Position numbers and translations under genes: made by a program
Notes under the pieces: generated by a model
Told to the model about the DNA's origin: nothing
The model's input: only the letters and a program-made list of their open reading frames with translations
Databases searched by the model: none
From: SUG2458 sp051872335
Lineage (GTDB): Bacteria > Bacillota_I > Bacilli_A > RFN20 > CAG-826
DNA length: 15,746 nucleotides
Assembly (NCBI GenBank): GCA_051872335.1
Contig: JBJEDT010000008.1
Location: forward strand, 1-15,746
Reading direction: 5' to 3'
Shown: positions 6,515 to 14,839 of the stretch, in pieces
How the letters are laid out: each line of letters opens with the position of its first letter
How positions within the stretch are numbered: the first letter of the stretch is position 1

Positions 6515-7965
6515 AAAAGAATGTTATAGCTCTTGTAGTGCATTTAGCTGTTTTTTCTACTATTCTAGGTACTTTTGGTGCTCTAAGTTTAATTGATGAT
6601 AAAGAAAATGAAGGTCAAAATAAATTTAATGGAAATATTGAAAAAAATATAACATTAAGAATTTTAGAGAATGATACTGCTAAAGAAACCGGATATTTAA
6701 AAGAATTATTAGATGCTTTTAATGAAGCATATAAAGATTATGGAATTACAGCAGTTGATGCTAATATGGATCAATACACTGATTTAGAAACAGGTGGCCC
6801 ATATGGGTATGGACCTGATGTTTTATATCAAGCAAATGATGCAATTATGAAATATGTTTCTGGACGACATATTTTACCACTTCCAATTGAAGAATTAGAA
6901 TGTTATTCTCAAACAAGTTCTAAAGCTTTTGACGCCTATAAATATAAAATAAAAGATGAAACTTATTATTTTGGTGTACCTGTAAACATACAACAACCAT
7001 TGCTATTCTATCGAAAAGATTTGTTGCCATCTGATTGGAAAGAGAACTGGGATAAAGATAATAATGATGTTCCTGACATGATTGAGTACTGGAGTGATTT
7101 ATATGCTTACTCCAAACAAATTGTAGAAGAAAGTGGACATTCAAAATATGGTTATATGAAATCTTTAAATGATGGTTATTTTGCATCTGGATACTTTTTT
7201 ACATATGGAGGATATGTTTTTGGTGGAGAAGATAAAAATGACGTATATGATATAGGATTTTCTAAAAATAATAGTCGCTTAGGAGGTCAAATTATTCGAC
7301 AATTAGCTTCCGTTATGAATTTAGAATGCACCGAAGATACAATCACTCGAAACTCATATTCAAGAATGGCTCAAGGCACATATTTTGCAACAATGACAAC
7401 TCCTGATGTTACTTCATTATTCGTAAAAGAGTTAACAAATCAATATATAAAAGAAGGATTAAGTGATGCTGAGGCAAAAGCGAAAGCTCAAGAAAATATA
7501 GTGGTCAAAGATGTTCCATTACTTCCAGCAAGTGGTGACTTAAATGATAGAGATGGACCTACAGTTAAAATGAAGGTAATGGGTGGTGTAAATGGTTATG
7601 CTATAAGTTCATATACTAAATCACCTAATGCAGCTTTAGAATTTGTTAAATTTGCAACAAGTTATGAAATGATTAAAAAAAGATCTGAAATGTTACAAAT
7701 TTCACCAGCTCGTGAAGATGTTTCTCAAGAACAAGGTGGTTTAAACGATATGATATATGAAAACCTTAATAACGATAATATTTATGTCATGCCTAGTGTA
7801 AGAGAACTCGGTCAAGTTTGGACTCCTTTACAAACATTTTGTGCTCAACTTGCAGACGATGTCTTAAATAATAAAAACAAATATATAACTTTAGACGCAA
7901 TTCAAAGTGGTTTAGAAAATGTAGATAAGCAAATTTATGATGCTATCCACACATTAAATAGTTAG
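6511..7965 (+). CDS. Maltodextrin-type ABC transporter solute-binding protein, membrane-anchored, no lipobox
   Basis: 484-aa family 1 extracellular solute-binding protein. After a basic MKKN there is a hydrophobic segment at about residues 5-27, then a polar linker and the binding fold (LLDAFNEAYKDYGI near 66-79, GPDVLYQANDAIMKY, FGVPVNIQQPLLFYRKDLL, and the late GVNGYAISSYTKSPNAALEFVKFAT typical of MalE-like proteins). There is no Cys near the end of the signal; the first Cys is residue 131. It is therefore not a lipoprotein, unlike most Gram-positive binding proteins, and is probably held by an uncleaved N-terminal helix. The start overlaps the GH13 stop by 4 nt (ATGA) with GAAAGGAG upstream. 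Together with the permeases and ATPase it forms a CUT1-type importer; the neighbouring glucan enzyme suggests maltodextrin. Confidence 0.85.
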   Translation: MKKNVIALVVHLAVFSTILGTFGALSLIDDKENEGQNKFNGNIEKNITLRILENDTAKETGYLKELLDAFNEAYKDYGITAVDANMDQYTDLETGGPYGYGPDVLYQANDAIMKYVSGRHILPLPIEELECYSQTSSKAFDAYKYKIKDETYYFGVPVNIQQPLLFYRKDLLPSDWKENWDKDNNDVPDMIEYWSDLYAYSKQIVEESGHSKYGYMKSLNDGYFASGYFFTYGGYVFGGEDKNDVYDIGFSKNNSRLGGQIIRQLASVMNLECTEDTITRNSYSRMAQGTYFATMTTPDVTSLFVKELTNQYIKEGLSDAEAKAKAQENIVVKDVPLLPASGDLNDRDGPTVKMKVMGGVNGYAISSYTKSPNAALEFVKFATSYEMIKKRSEMLQISPAREDVSQEQGGLNDMIYENLNNDNIYVMPSVRELGQVWTPLQTFCAQLADDVLNNKNKYITLDAIQSGLENVDKQIYDAIHTLNS

Positions 7966-7975
7966 GAGGAAGTTT

Positions 7976-9346
7976 ATGAAAGCAAAAAGTAAATTTAAAA
8001 CATTCTTCATCTCTATTTATGATTTCTTTAAAAGAAAATTTAATGGTGCAAAAGAAATAATTAAAGAAGGAGATTCAAAGGTTATGGCCTCATTCTTTGT
8101 AATGGGACTTGGTCAACTTCTTTATAAACAATGGGTTAAAGGATTCTTATATTTAGCAATTCAAATATTATTTATCGTTTACTTTGTTTTAACTGGAGCT
8201 AGTGACTTTGTTGGTTTCTTTACTCTTGGTAGCAAAGAAAGTAATGAATGGTATGGTATTGAAGGTGATAACTCAATTGTTATGTTAATTATGGGCATAC
8301 TTTCCATAATCATAATTATCTTTTATTTCATTTTATATATAGCAAATATTAAAGATTGTTATAAAACTCAATGTGCTTATGACACCTTAAAAAAAGTAAA
8401 TACTTTTAAAGATGATGTAAATAATTTGCTCGATAAATCCTTCTATAAAACGGCCTTAGCTCTTCCTGTTATTGGAGTAATGGTTTTTAGTGTTTTACCA
8501 ATTGTCTTTATGATTTTAATAGCTTTTACAAATTATGGTGGAGATACCGTTCCCCCAGCATTAGTTGATTGGGTAGGATTTGCAAATTTTAAAAAGATTT
8601 TATCATTAGGACAATTTGCTCCAACCTTTTTCAAGATATTTGGTTGGAATATGCTATGGGCTATTATGTCTACAGCATTAAATTATTTTGCAGGATTAGG
8701 ACTAGCATTATTATTAAATAAAAAATGTGTAAAAGGTAAAGTTATTTGGAGAGCATTTCCAATATTAGCTTATGCAATTCCTGGATTTATTACCTTATTA
8801 GGATTTAAATACATGTTCTCATATGGTGGACCAATTAATTATTACATAGCTTTACTTGGAGGAGAAAAAATAGGATTCTTAGGTTTAAATGCTAAATGGT
8901 CAGCTCGTTTAATCGGATTAGGCGTTAATGCTTGGATTAGTATTCCTTCAACAATGCTTCTAGCAACAGGTATTTTATCAAATATTAATAATGATCTATA
9001 TGAAGCAGCTCGAGTTGATGGTGCCTCACCATTTAGACAATTTAGAAAAATTACCTTACCTTATGTATTATTTGCTACCACACCAGTTCTAATTTCTCAA
9101 TTTATTGGAAACTTTAATAACTTTGGAATCTTCTACTTCTTACGTGGTGGATTATATAGTGAAGGTTATTTCTTAGCTTCTGATACAGACCTATTAATTA
9201 ACTGGTTATACAATATGTCGATTGATAATAATTATTATTCAGTTGGTGCTGCGATAAGTTTAGTTATCTTTATAATAACTTCTATTATTTCATTAACTGT
9301 TTATGTATTATCTCCAGCTTATAGACAGGAGGAAACATTCAGATGA
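7976..9346 (+). CDS. MalF-like ABC transporter permease
   Basis: 456-aa integral membrane protein with about eight hydrophobic segments (around 37-72, 101-124, 160-184, 223-247, 258-281, 311-334, 363-382 and 425-447). The EAA loop that docks on the ATPase reads EAARVDGASPFRQFRKITLP at 343-362. The first roughly 155 residues form an extra N-terminal part with two membrane segments ahead of the standard six-helix permease core, as in MalF-type subunits. GGAGG lies 7 nt before the ATG, 10 bp after the binding-protein gene. It pairs with the MalG-like permease whose ATG overlaps its TGA. Expected to form half of the membrane channel for an oligosaccharide importer of the CUT1 family. Confidence 0.9.
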   Translation: MKAKSKFKTFFISIYDFFKRKFNGAKEIIKEGDSKVMASFFVMGLGQLLYKQWVKGFLYLAIQILFIVYFVLTGASDFVGFFTLGSKESNEWYGIEGDNSIVMLIMGILSIIIIIFYFILYIANIKDCYKTQCAYDTLKKVNTFKDDVNNLLDKSFYKTALALPVIGVMVFSVLPIVFMILIAFTNYGGDTVPPALVDWVGFANFKKILSLGQFAPTFFKIFGWNMLWAIMSTALNYFAGLGLALLLNKKCVKGKVIWRAFPILAYAIPGFITLLGFKYMFSYGGPINYYIALLGGEKIGFLGLNAKWSARLIGLGVNAWISIPSTMLLATGILSNINNDLYEAARVDGASPFRQFRKITLPYVLFATTPVLISQFIGNFNNFGIFYFLRGGLYSEGYFLASDTDLLINWLYNMSIDNNYYSVGAAISLVIFIITSIISLTVYVLSPAYRQEETFR

Positions 9347-10197
9347 TAAAAGATAAAAAGAAAATAAAAAGAATCGGCAAAAAAGCCCTTGATGTTACAA
9401 TTACGTATTGCCTTTTAATCATTATTGCATTCATTTTCTTTTTTCCATGTTTATGGTTAATACTCGCTTCCTTTTCAAAATCTGGATCAATATATTCTTT
9501 CGATGGTTTTTTCCCAAAAGAATTCGGATTAGATGCATTTAAAACATTATTTACGGATACTGTAATGTATAATTATCCTCGATGGTTTTTAAATACATTA
9601 TTCATAGCAACATTAAGCTGTATTTTTGGAACTTTCTTAACTATCTTAACCGCTTATTGTATGTCTCGTTTTCGTTTTAGAAGTCGAAAAGCGATGATGA
9701 AAGCAACTTTAATTCTTGGAATGTTTCCTTCGTTTATGGGCACAATTGCTGTTTATCTCATTATGACTCAATTTCATTTGATAAATCAAACTTGGGGATT
9801 AATATTAATTTATTCAGCTCAAGCACCAATGGGCTATATGGTTCAAAAAGGATTTTTTGACACGATTCCTTATTCAATTGATGAGGCTGCTCGAATAGAT
9901 GGAGCAAGTAATTTTGAAATATTTAGAAAGTTTATTCTTCCAATGTCAAAACCAATGATTGTCTACACAGCATTAACATCATTTACTTGGCCATGGAGTG
10001 ATTTCATCTTACCAAAGATGTTACTCCAAGATAAAGATTTATATACTGTTGCTGTTGGTTTAATGTCACTTGGTGAAACTGAATTTGCTAGATTTGCTGC
10101 AGGTTCAATTATCATTGCTATTCCAATTATCATTTTATATTTCTGTTTAGTTAAATATATGATTAATGGTATGTCAGCAGGAGCTGTTAAAGAGTAA
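9343..10197 (+). CDS. MalG-like ABC transporter permease
   Basis: 284-aa protein with six hydrophobic segments, the first at about 18-42, matching the usual MalG length. The EAA loop is EAARIDGASNFEIFRKFILP at 181-200, followed by MSKPMIVYTALTSFTWPW, characteristic of the MalG half of CUT1 sugar importers. The ATG overlaps the stop of the MalF-like gene (ATGA at 9343-9346), with AGGAGG upstream, so equal synthesis of the two permeases by coupled translation is likely. The ATPase gene follows after 16 bp. Substrate is inferred from the operon as maltodextrin or related oligosaccharide. Confidence 0.92.
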   Translation: MIKDKKKIKRIGKKALDVTITYCLLIIIAFIFFFPCLWLILASFSKSGSIYSFDGFFPKEFGLDAFKTLFTDTVMYNYPRWFLNTLFIATLSCIFGTFLTILTAYCMSRFRFRSRKAMMKATLILGMFPSFMGTIAVYLIMTQFHLINQTWGLILIYSAQAPMGYMVQKGFFDTIPYSIDEAARIDGASNFEIFRKFILPMSKPMIVYTALTSFTWPWSDFILPKMLLQDKDLYTVAVGLMSLGETEFARFAAGSIIIAIPIIILYFCLVKYMINGMSAGAVKE

Positions 10198-10213
10198 AGG
10201 AGAACAAATAATT

Positions 10214-12088
10214 ATGGCTAATTTAAGTTTAAAACACATTTATAAAGTATATCCAAATGGTACAAAAGCCGTAAATGATTTCAATATGGATATTAAAGAT
10301 AAAGAATTTATTGTCTTTGTTGGTCCTTCTGGGTGTGGTAAATCAACTACTTTAAGAATGATTGCTGGCCTTGAAGACATTACATATGGTGAACTTACAA
10401 TTGGAGATGAAGTAGTCAATTCACTTGAACCAAAAGATCGTGATATTGCTATGGTTTTTCAAAACTATGCTTTATATCCACATATGTCAATATACGAAAA
10501 TATTGCTTTTGGATTACGTACAAGAAAAGTACCAAAAGATATTATTGATCAAAAAGTTAAAGAAGTAGCTCATACTTTAGGTATTGAAGATTATCTAGAT
10601 AAAAAACCTAAAGAAATGTCTGGAGGTCAAAGACAACGTGTTGCATTAGGAAGAGCAATTGTAAGAGAACCAAAAGTTATGTTACTTGATGAACCTTTAT
10701 CAAACTTAGATGCAAAATTAAGAACACAAATGCGTTCAGAAATTGTTAAATTGCATAAGAAATTAAATACAACTTTTATTTATGTTACTCATGATCAAGT
10801 TGAAGCTATGACAATGGGAACTCGAATCGTTGTAATGAAAGATGGCTATGTAAAGCAAATTGATAGTCCAAAGAATTTATATAGATATCCATCTAATAAG
10901 TTTGTCGCTTCTTTTATTGGTTCTCCTCAAATGAACTTCTATAGAGTAGTTTTACATAAAGTTAATAATAAAGTTAAAATTGAATTTTTAGATGTTAAAA
11001 ATACAATTGAAATTCCTTTTGAAAAATTAGTTAAAATAGAACCTACTTATTTAGATGGCAAAAAAGAAGTTATATTAGGAATTAGAGCAGAAAATATTAT
11101 GCTTAAAAAATCAGAAAATAGTATTAAAATGAAAGTCTCTCATATAGAAGAATTAGGTAATGAAACATTAATTTATGGAGACATTGATTTAAAAAATGAT
11201 TCAATTAGAGATGATAATGAAACTCGTACAATTGTCAAAATTTCAGGCTTTAAAGATATTGAATCAAATTCAATTATCGATATCACATTAGATCCTTCTT
11301 ATATTCATTTATTTGATAAAGATAGTGAAGAAAGTATTTTAAAACGTATTCCTGATAACAACTATATTGATATAGAAATAAAAAATTCAAAACTAAAAAT
11401 CTTTAACCTAGAATTTGATTTACCACCAGTACTTCAAAATATTAAAGAAGCTCATTATGAAGCTTTAATCCCATTAGATGCTATTAAGTTATCTAAAGGT
11501 GATATGGCTAAGATAAAAGATTGTGAAGTTATAGAAGAAAATTTAAATTTATTAACTCTTGATATTGATGGTCATATTTTATTTGCTCTTGATAGCAAAA
11601 AACATAATGGAAATGTAAAAATTGATTTAGACATGTCCTTAATAACATTATTAAAAAATGGTGAAGTAATTATTGCCCCTATAAAACAAGAAAACATTTT
11701 CGAAGGTGAATTTATTGTTAAACGAGTTAAGGAAAAAGGCGTTAAATCACATAATGAATATTTCTTAAAATTTTTAGGATCAGCATTTGAATCAACACCA
11801 TCGATAACTAGAAAAATGTGTCAAGCATACGAAAATAGAAGAGTTTTCCATGAAAATTATGCGTTTTCATTTAAACCTACTTCTATTCAAGTTTCTAAAA
11901 ATGGTATTGAAGGAGAAGTCATAAATGTTTTAGACTATGGATTTAAAAGATATGTGACTATCAAAGTTTTAGACAAAGAAATCATTGTTTTAAATAGTAA
12001 AGTAAAGATTAATGATATGGTCCATATTTCATTTAATATAGATGAAATAAATGTTGTTGAACTCGGAAGAAATATTAAAGTAATATAA
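10214..12088 (+). CDS. MalK/MsmX-type ABC transporter ATPase with extended C-terminal regulatory region
   Basis: 624-aa ATPase energising the sugar importer. The first 235 residues are a complete nucleotide-binding domain: Walker A GPSGCGKST at 37-45, signature SGGQRQR at 136-142, Walker B VMLLDEP at 155-161 and H-loop His193. The usual MalK/MsmX protein is 360-380 residues; this one carries about 250 more. The C-terminal part looks like repeated TOBE-type beta units: one around 240-385 with the normal LGIRAENI motif, a diverged one around 390-520, and another from about 555 (FSFKPTSIQVSKNGIEGEVINVLDYG). The ATG at 10214 is preferred over an upstream in-frame ATG inside malG because AAAGGAG (10196-10202) precedes it and the conserved MANLSLKHIYKVYPNG begins there. 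Last gene of the operon, followed by a hairpin terminator. Many Bacillota borrow a distant ATPase; here it is dedicated. Confidence 0.9.
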   Translation: MANLSLKHIYKVYPNGTKAVNDFNMDIKDKEFIVFVGPSGCGKSTTLRMIAGLEDITYGELTIGDEVVNSLEPKDRDIAMVFQNYALYPHMSIYENIAFGLRTRKVPKDIIDQKVKEVAHTLGIEDYLDKKPKEMSGGQRQRVALGRAIVREPKVMLLDEPLSNLDAKLRTQMRSEIVKLHKKLNTTFIYVTHDQVEAMTMGTRIVVMKDGYVKQIDSPKNLYRYPSNKFVASFIGSPQMNFYRVVLHKVNNKVKIEFLDVKNTIEIPFEKLVKIEPTYLDGKKEVILGIRAENIMLKKSENSIKMKVSHIEELGNETLIYGDIDLKNDSIRDDNETRTIVKISGFKDIESNSIIDITLDPSYIHLFDKDSEESILKRIPDNNYIDIEIKNSKLKIFNLEFDLPPVLQNIKEAHYEALIPLDAIKLSKGDMAKIKDCEVIEENLNLLTLDIDGHILFALDSKKHNGNVKIDLDMSLITLLKNGEVIIAPIKQENIFEGEFIVKRVKEKGVKSHNEYFLKFLGSAFESTPSITRKMCQAYENRRVFHENYAFSFKPTSIQVSKNGIEGEVINVLDYGFKRYVTIKVLDKEIIVLNSKVKINDMVHISFNIDEINVVELGRNIKVI

Positions 12089-12095
12089 TCAAAAA

Positions 12096-12120
12096 AATAG
12101 CCCGTTTAAATCGGGCTATT
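12096..12120. terminator. Intrinsic terminator, bidirectional, closing the transporter operon
   Basis: AATAGCCCG (12096-12104) pairs perfectly with CGGGCTATT (12112-12120) around a 7-nt loop. On the minus strand the stem is followed by a run of T from the A-tract at 12091-12097, a textbook terminator for the esterase gene ending at 12128. On the plus strand the tail ATTATTTATATTA is less regular but still T-rich, so it likely stops the operon too. Confidence 0.85.
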
Positions 12121-12127
12121 ATTTATA

Positions 12128-12979
12128 TTACTTATTTTTAGCAAAGTAATGGTCTTTAGCATAACTAAAGTGTTCATCAAATTTTTTAATTGCTTCTTTA
12201 GAAATATCTAAAGAAGGTTTTAACATATCAAAAGCATGCATATTAGATGGATATACATCCATACTTGCTTCTATACCTGCGTTCTTTAGATTTTCAATAT
12301 AAATGCGAGTTTCTTCATAAAATGGTTCTTCATTACCTACAAAAGTATAAGCAGGAGGTAAATAAGAATAATCTTTTTGTCTAGCAGGAGATGCATAAGG
12401 TTCTAAATCTTCTTTTTTCGCATCTTTTCTTAAATACATTTTCCATCCAAAATGATTTCTTTTAGTGTTCCATACTTTTCCATGATTATCTTTTGAAGAT
12501 AAAGTATCAAGATTATCCATCATAGGATATAATGGCATTTGATAAGCAATATTAACTTCTTTTTTATCACGTGCCATATATGTAAGAGCAATAGCTAAAC
12601 CTCCTCCAGCACTTTCTCCACCAACCATTATTTGATCTTTATTTATATGATACTTATCAGCATTTTCTAACATATAAAGTAAAGAATCATAACAATCATT
12701 AATAGCTGCAGGATAAGGATGAAGTGGTGCTAATCGATATCCAGGAGATATTACTACAGCATTAAAATTTTTTACTAAATTTATAGCTCTAGACATATAA
12801 ACCATTTCTTTCATACCAACAAAATATCCACCACCATGAATCCACAACACACCCGGAGATAATTCATCTTGTTTTCTATTTTTAGACATTAAAACAATTG
12901 CAGGAATTTTAATTCCTGTTTTTGTTCTAATATATATCTTTTCTTTTTTAATTGATTTGTCTAATTTTAGTGAAAACAT
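12128..12979 (-). CDS. HSL-family alpha/beta hydrolase (carboxylesterase/acetylesterase)
   Basis: 283-aa cytoplasmic esterase of the hormone-sensitive-lipase/Aes group. Oxyanion motif HGGG at 48-51, nucleophile elbow GESAGG at 121-126 with Ser123, and catalytic His248 in MHAF. The acid residue position, usually Asp in a D-P-L context, reads VGNEEPFYEE at 214-223, so a Glu (217 or 218) would serve. The region between core and His resembles the lid-containing family members. No signal peptide. AGAGG lies 6 nt before the ATG and a promoter lies at 12999-13027. It follows the secreted CE12-like esterase on the same strand and could remove acetyl or other short acyl groups from imported sugars; the substrate is inferred. 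Confidence 0.85.
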   Translation of the reverse strand: MFSLKLDKSIKKEKIYIRTKTGIKIPAIVLMSKNRKQDELSPGVLWIHGGGYFVGMKEMVYMSRAINLVKNFNAVVISPGYRLAPLHPYPAAINDCYDSLLYMLENADKYHINKDQIMVGGESAGGGLAIALTYMARDKKEVNIAYQMPLYPMMDNLDTLSSKDNHGKVWNTKRNHFGWKMYLRKDAKKEDLEPYASPARQKDYSYLPPAYTFVGNEEPFYEETRIYIENLKNAGIEASMDVYPSNMHAFDMLKPSLDISKEAIKKFDEHFSYAKDHYFAKNK

Positions 12980-12998
12980 ATCATACCTCTATAAATAA

Positions 12999-13027
12999 TT
13001 TTTAAGAGTTTTTATATTTTTTGTCAA
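12999..13027 (-). promoter_or_regulatory. Promoter of the HSL-family esterase
   Basis: Minus-strand consensus -35 TTGACA (complement of 13022-13027), 17-bp spacer, and -10 TAAAAA (complement of 12999-13004, four of six). The transcript would begin about 13 nt before the start codon, tight but just compatible with the AGAGG site at 12986-12990. This suggests that the gene is transcribed independently of the upstream esterase. Confidence 0.5.
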
Positions 13028-13033
13028 TATTAA

Positions 13034-13057
13034 AAGGTAGAATTGATATTTTACCTT
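13034..13057 (-). terminator. Weak hairpin after the CE12-like esterase
   Basis: AAGGTAGAAT (13034-13043) and ATTTTACCTT (13048-13057) form a 10-bp stem with one mismatch and a 4-nt loop. Read on the minus strand it lies about 20 nt beyond the esterase stop and is followed by TTAATATT, a poor T-tail. It may be a weak terminator permitting some read-through into the HSL-family gene. Confidence 0.35.
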
Positions 13058-13076
13058 ATTTAATTAATAACTTATT

Positions 13077-14714
13077 TTATGCTTCTTGTGCTTCACCAGT
13101 AATTGTTAAATTAACATTTGTAAACTTCACTAATGTACCACGAGTAGCATACATTCCTATATACATATAATCATTATCAATAGCAGTAAAATCAAAATCA
13201 GTATATGTATTACTATATGTTTCATCATTATATGTAACACTACATATTACAACTTGTCCAATACGCTCAATCTTTAATGTTGCAACGTCATCTGTTTGAT
13301 ATAATCCGTTTAGACTAACTGTTCCAGAAGATAATTTTTCATTTTCTCTACTATATATAACATGAGTAGAAGAATCTTTCGTATACATACCTGAAGCAAC
13401 ATAATTACTCTTAATTGTTGCATCCTTAATAGGTAAATATAAATCATCTCTTAACATTAAACCAAAAGCTTCTTGGTTAGTATCTACTTCACTAGTTACT
13501 AAAGCATCACATGATATAACAAAATTTTTTGTTTTACTTATTTGAGTGAATACACCAGCAATGCCTTCACTTGAAGAAGTAACTTTTCCTTTAGGTGAAG
13601 AAGTTCCTGTTTGCCCTACAATAAATTCACCTTTTACATCTTCATAAGCCTTATAACCATTACTTGCACTTGAAGGATCAGCACCACAATCACCAAATGC
13701 TGTTCCATACCATCCTTCACTTATTGTTTTAAAATGAGATTGAGCTCCATAAGTTGATAATCCAGGTACAGAATATGGTTTATAAACATAATTAGGATTT
13801 TTAACTAAATAATTTTCTTTTGTTGGTTCACTAATGTTATCTAAAACATAATGACCTAAAGTACATGTAGATTCTTTTAATGTTTTTGCTACTTGATAAG
13901 CAACATATTTTGCTCCATAAATATTTAAGTGAGTTGTATCAACTGAACCTATTTTTTCTACAATGCTTACACCATCTTCACCTAACATACCTGAAGTCAT
14001 AGCATGATAATAAATAGCTTCACTATAACCTAATTCAATATATTGATTCTTTGTTATAGAAGTTAAATCAATTACCTGTACATTTTGACTAGCTCCTAAA
14101 TCAATTATAGCTTGTCTATAATCACCAGTTTCAGTTATATGACCTGATGTTCCATTATAATTATTATCTTTATTTGCACGTACAATTGGAGTACATAAAA
14201 TTGGAGTTGCTCCTTTATCTATAGCTAACTTAATATAATTTTCATATAAATTATATGAAAATGATGATTCATCACTAAGTGATTTTGATGCATCAGTAAA
14301 TCGAGTATCATCATCACTTTTTTCATCATTATGTCCAAATCCAATTAATAAATAATCTCCTTCTTTAAGACTACTTTTTAAGGTTTCATAATTATCTTCA
14401 GTTAAAAAACTTTTTGAACTTCTACCAGATAAAGCTAAATTAGTAATTGTTATTTTAGAATCAAAATACGAAGATAATTGTGTAGCATATCCATATCGAG
14501 GATAATAATATTCATCATTAAAACTTGATAATGTTGAATCACCTACTGCATATAAAGTAGCAGGTACTAATTCAAATGGTTCTTCTGGTGTCTCGAGATT
14601 TTCTTCATCACCTGGTTCTTCTATATCAGGTTCCTTTACTGGTTCATCACCACAAGAACAAAGTGAAAATAAAGAAGAGCTTAACATCAACAATGATAAT
14701 AATTTCTTTTTCAT
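13077..14714 (-). CDS. Secreted SGNH/GDSL esterase lipoprotein, rhamnogalacturonan-acetylesterase-like (CE12 type)
   Basis: 545-aa lipoprotein. The signal peptide ends in LCSC, with lipidated Cys21, then an acidic Pro/Glu-rich linker to about residue 48. The catalytic domain (about 51-282) has the SGNH blocks: GDST with Ser60; NLALSGRSSKSF with Gly97; GFGHND with Asn129; and DTTHLN with Asp259 and His262. The GRSSKSF and DTTHLN forms match rhamnogalacturonan acetylesterases (CE12 and plant-wall relatives). The C-terminal half (about 290-545) is beta-rich, without catalytic motifs, and may be a laminin-G-like carbohydrate-binding module. GGAGGGAA precedes the ATG. It presumably removes acetyl groups from pectin or other plant polysaccharide outside the cell, complementing the cytoplasmic esterase downstream. 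The acetylated substrate is inferred from family. Confidence 0.8.
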   Translation of the reverse strand: MKKKLLSLLMLSSSLFSLCSCGDEPVKEPDIEEPGDEENLETPEEPFELVPATLYAVGDSTLSSFNDEYYYPRYGYATQLSSYFDSKITITNLALSGRSSKSFLTEDNYETLKSSLKEGDYLLIGFGHNDEKSDDDTRFTDASKSLSDESSFSYNLYENYIKLAIDKGATPILCTPIVRANKDNNYNGTSGHITETGDYRQAIIDLGASQNVQVIDLTSITKNQYIELGYSEAIYYHAMTSGMLGEDGVSIVEKIGSVDTTHLNIYGAKYVAYQVAKTLKESTCTLGHYVLDNISEPTKENYLVKNPNYVYKPYSVPGLSTYGAQSHFKTISEGWYGTAFGDCGADPSSASNGYKAYEDVKGEFIVGQTGTSSPKGKVTSSSEGIAGVFTQISKTKNFVISCDALVTSEVDTNQEAFGLMLRDDLYLPIKDATIKSNYVASGMYTKDSSTHVIYSRENEKLSSGTVSLNGLYQTDDVATLKIERIGQVVICSVTYNDETYSNTYTDFDFTAIDNDYMYIGMYATRGTLVKFTNVNLTITGEAQEA

Positions 14715-14773
14715 AGATTCCCTCCAAGGTTATACATATAATTATATATTTTTAAAATTAAAAACCTATTTAA

Positions 14774-14801
14774 TTTATATATATTTGTTTTCAGAGAACA
14801 A
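14774..14801 (-). promoter_or_regulatory. Candidate promoter of the CE12-like esterase
   Basis: Minus-strand -35 TTGTTC (complement of 14796-14801), 16-bp spacer, and -10 TATAAA (complement of 14774-14779). The leader would be about 50 nt. A TATAAT closer to the gene lacks a matching -35. The region is so AT-rich that this call is tentative. Confidence 0.35.
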
Positions 14802-14810
14802 TAAAAACTA

Positions 14811-14839
14811 TTACTGTAAAGTAAGACGAATTTACTGTA
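14811..14839. repeat. Direct repeat TTACTGTA with 21-bp period
   Basis: TTACTGTA occurs at 14811-14818 and 14832-14839, start to start 21 bp, two helical turns, just upstream of the candidate esterase promoter. This phasing suits an activator dimer, but with only two short copies in AT-rich DNA chance is possible. Confidence 0.3.

Noticed and set aside
6920..7186. 88-aa minus-strand ORF inside the solute-binding protein gene
   Set aside because: Antisense shadow of a clear family member; His/Asn-rich composition typical of reverse reading.
10166..10213. Upstream in-frame ATG giving a 16-residue N-terminal extension of the ATPase
   Set aside because: It lies inside malG, has no ribosome site, and the conserved ATPase N-terminus starts at 10214 behind AAAGGAG.
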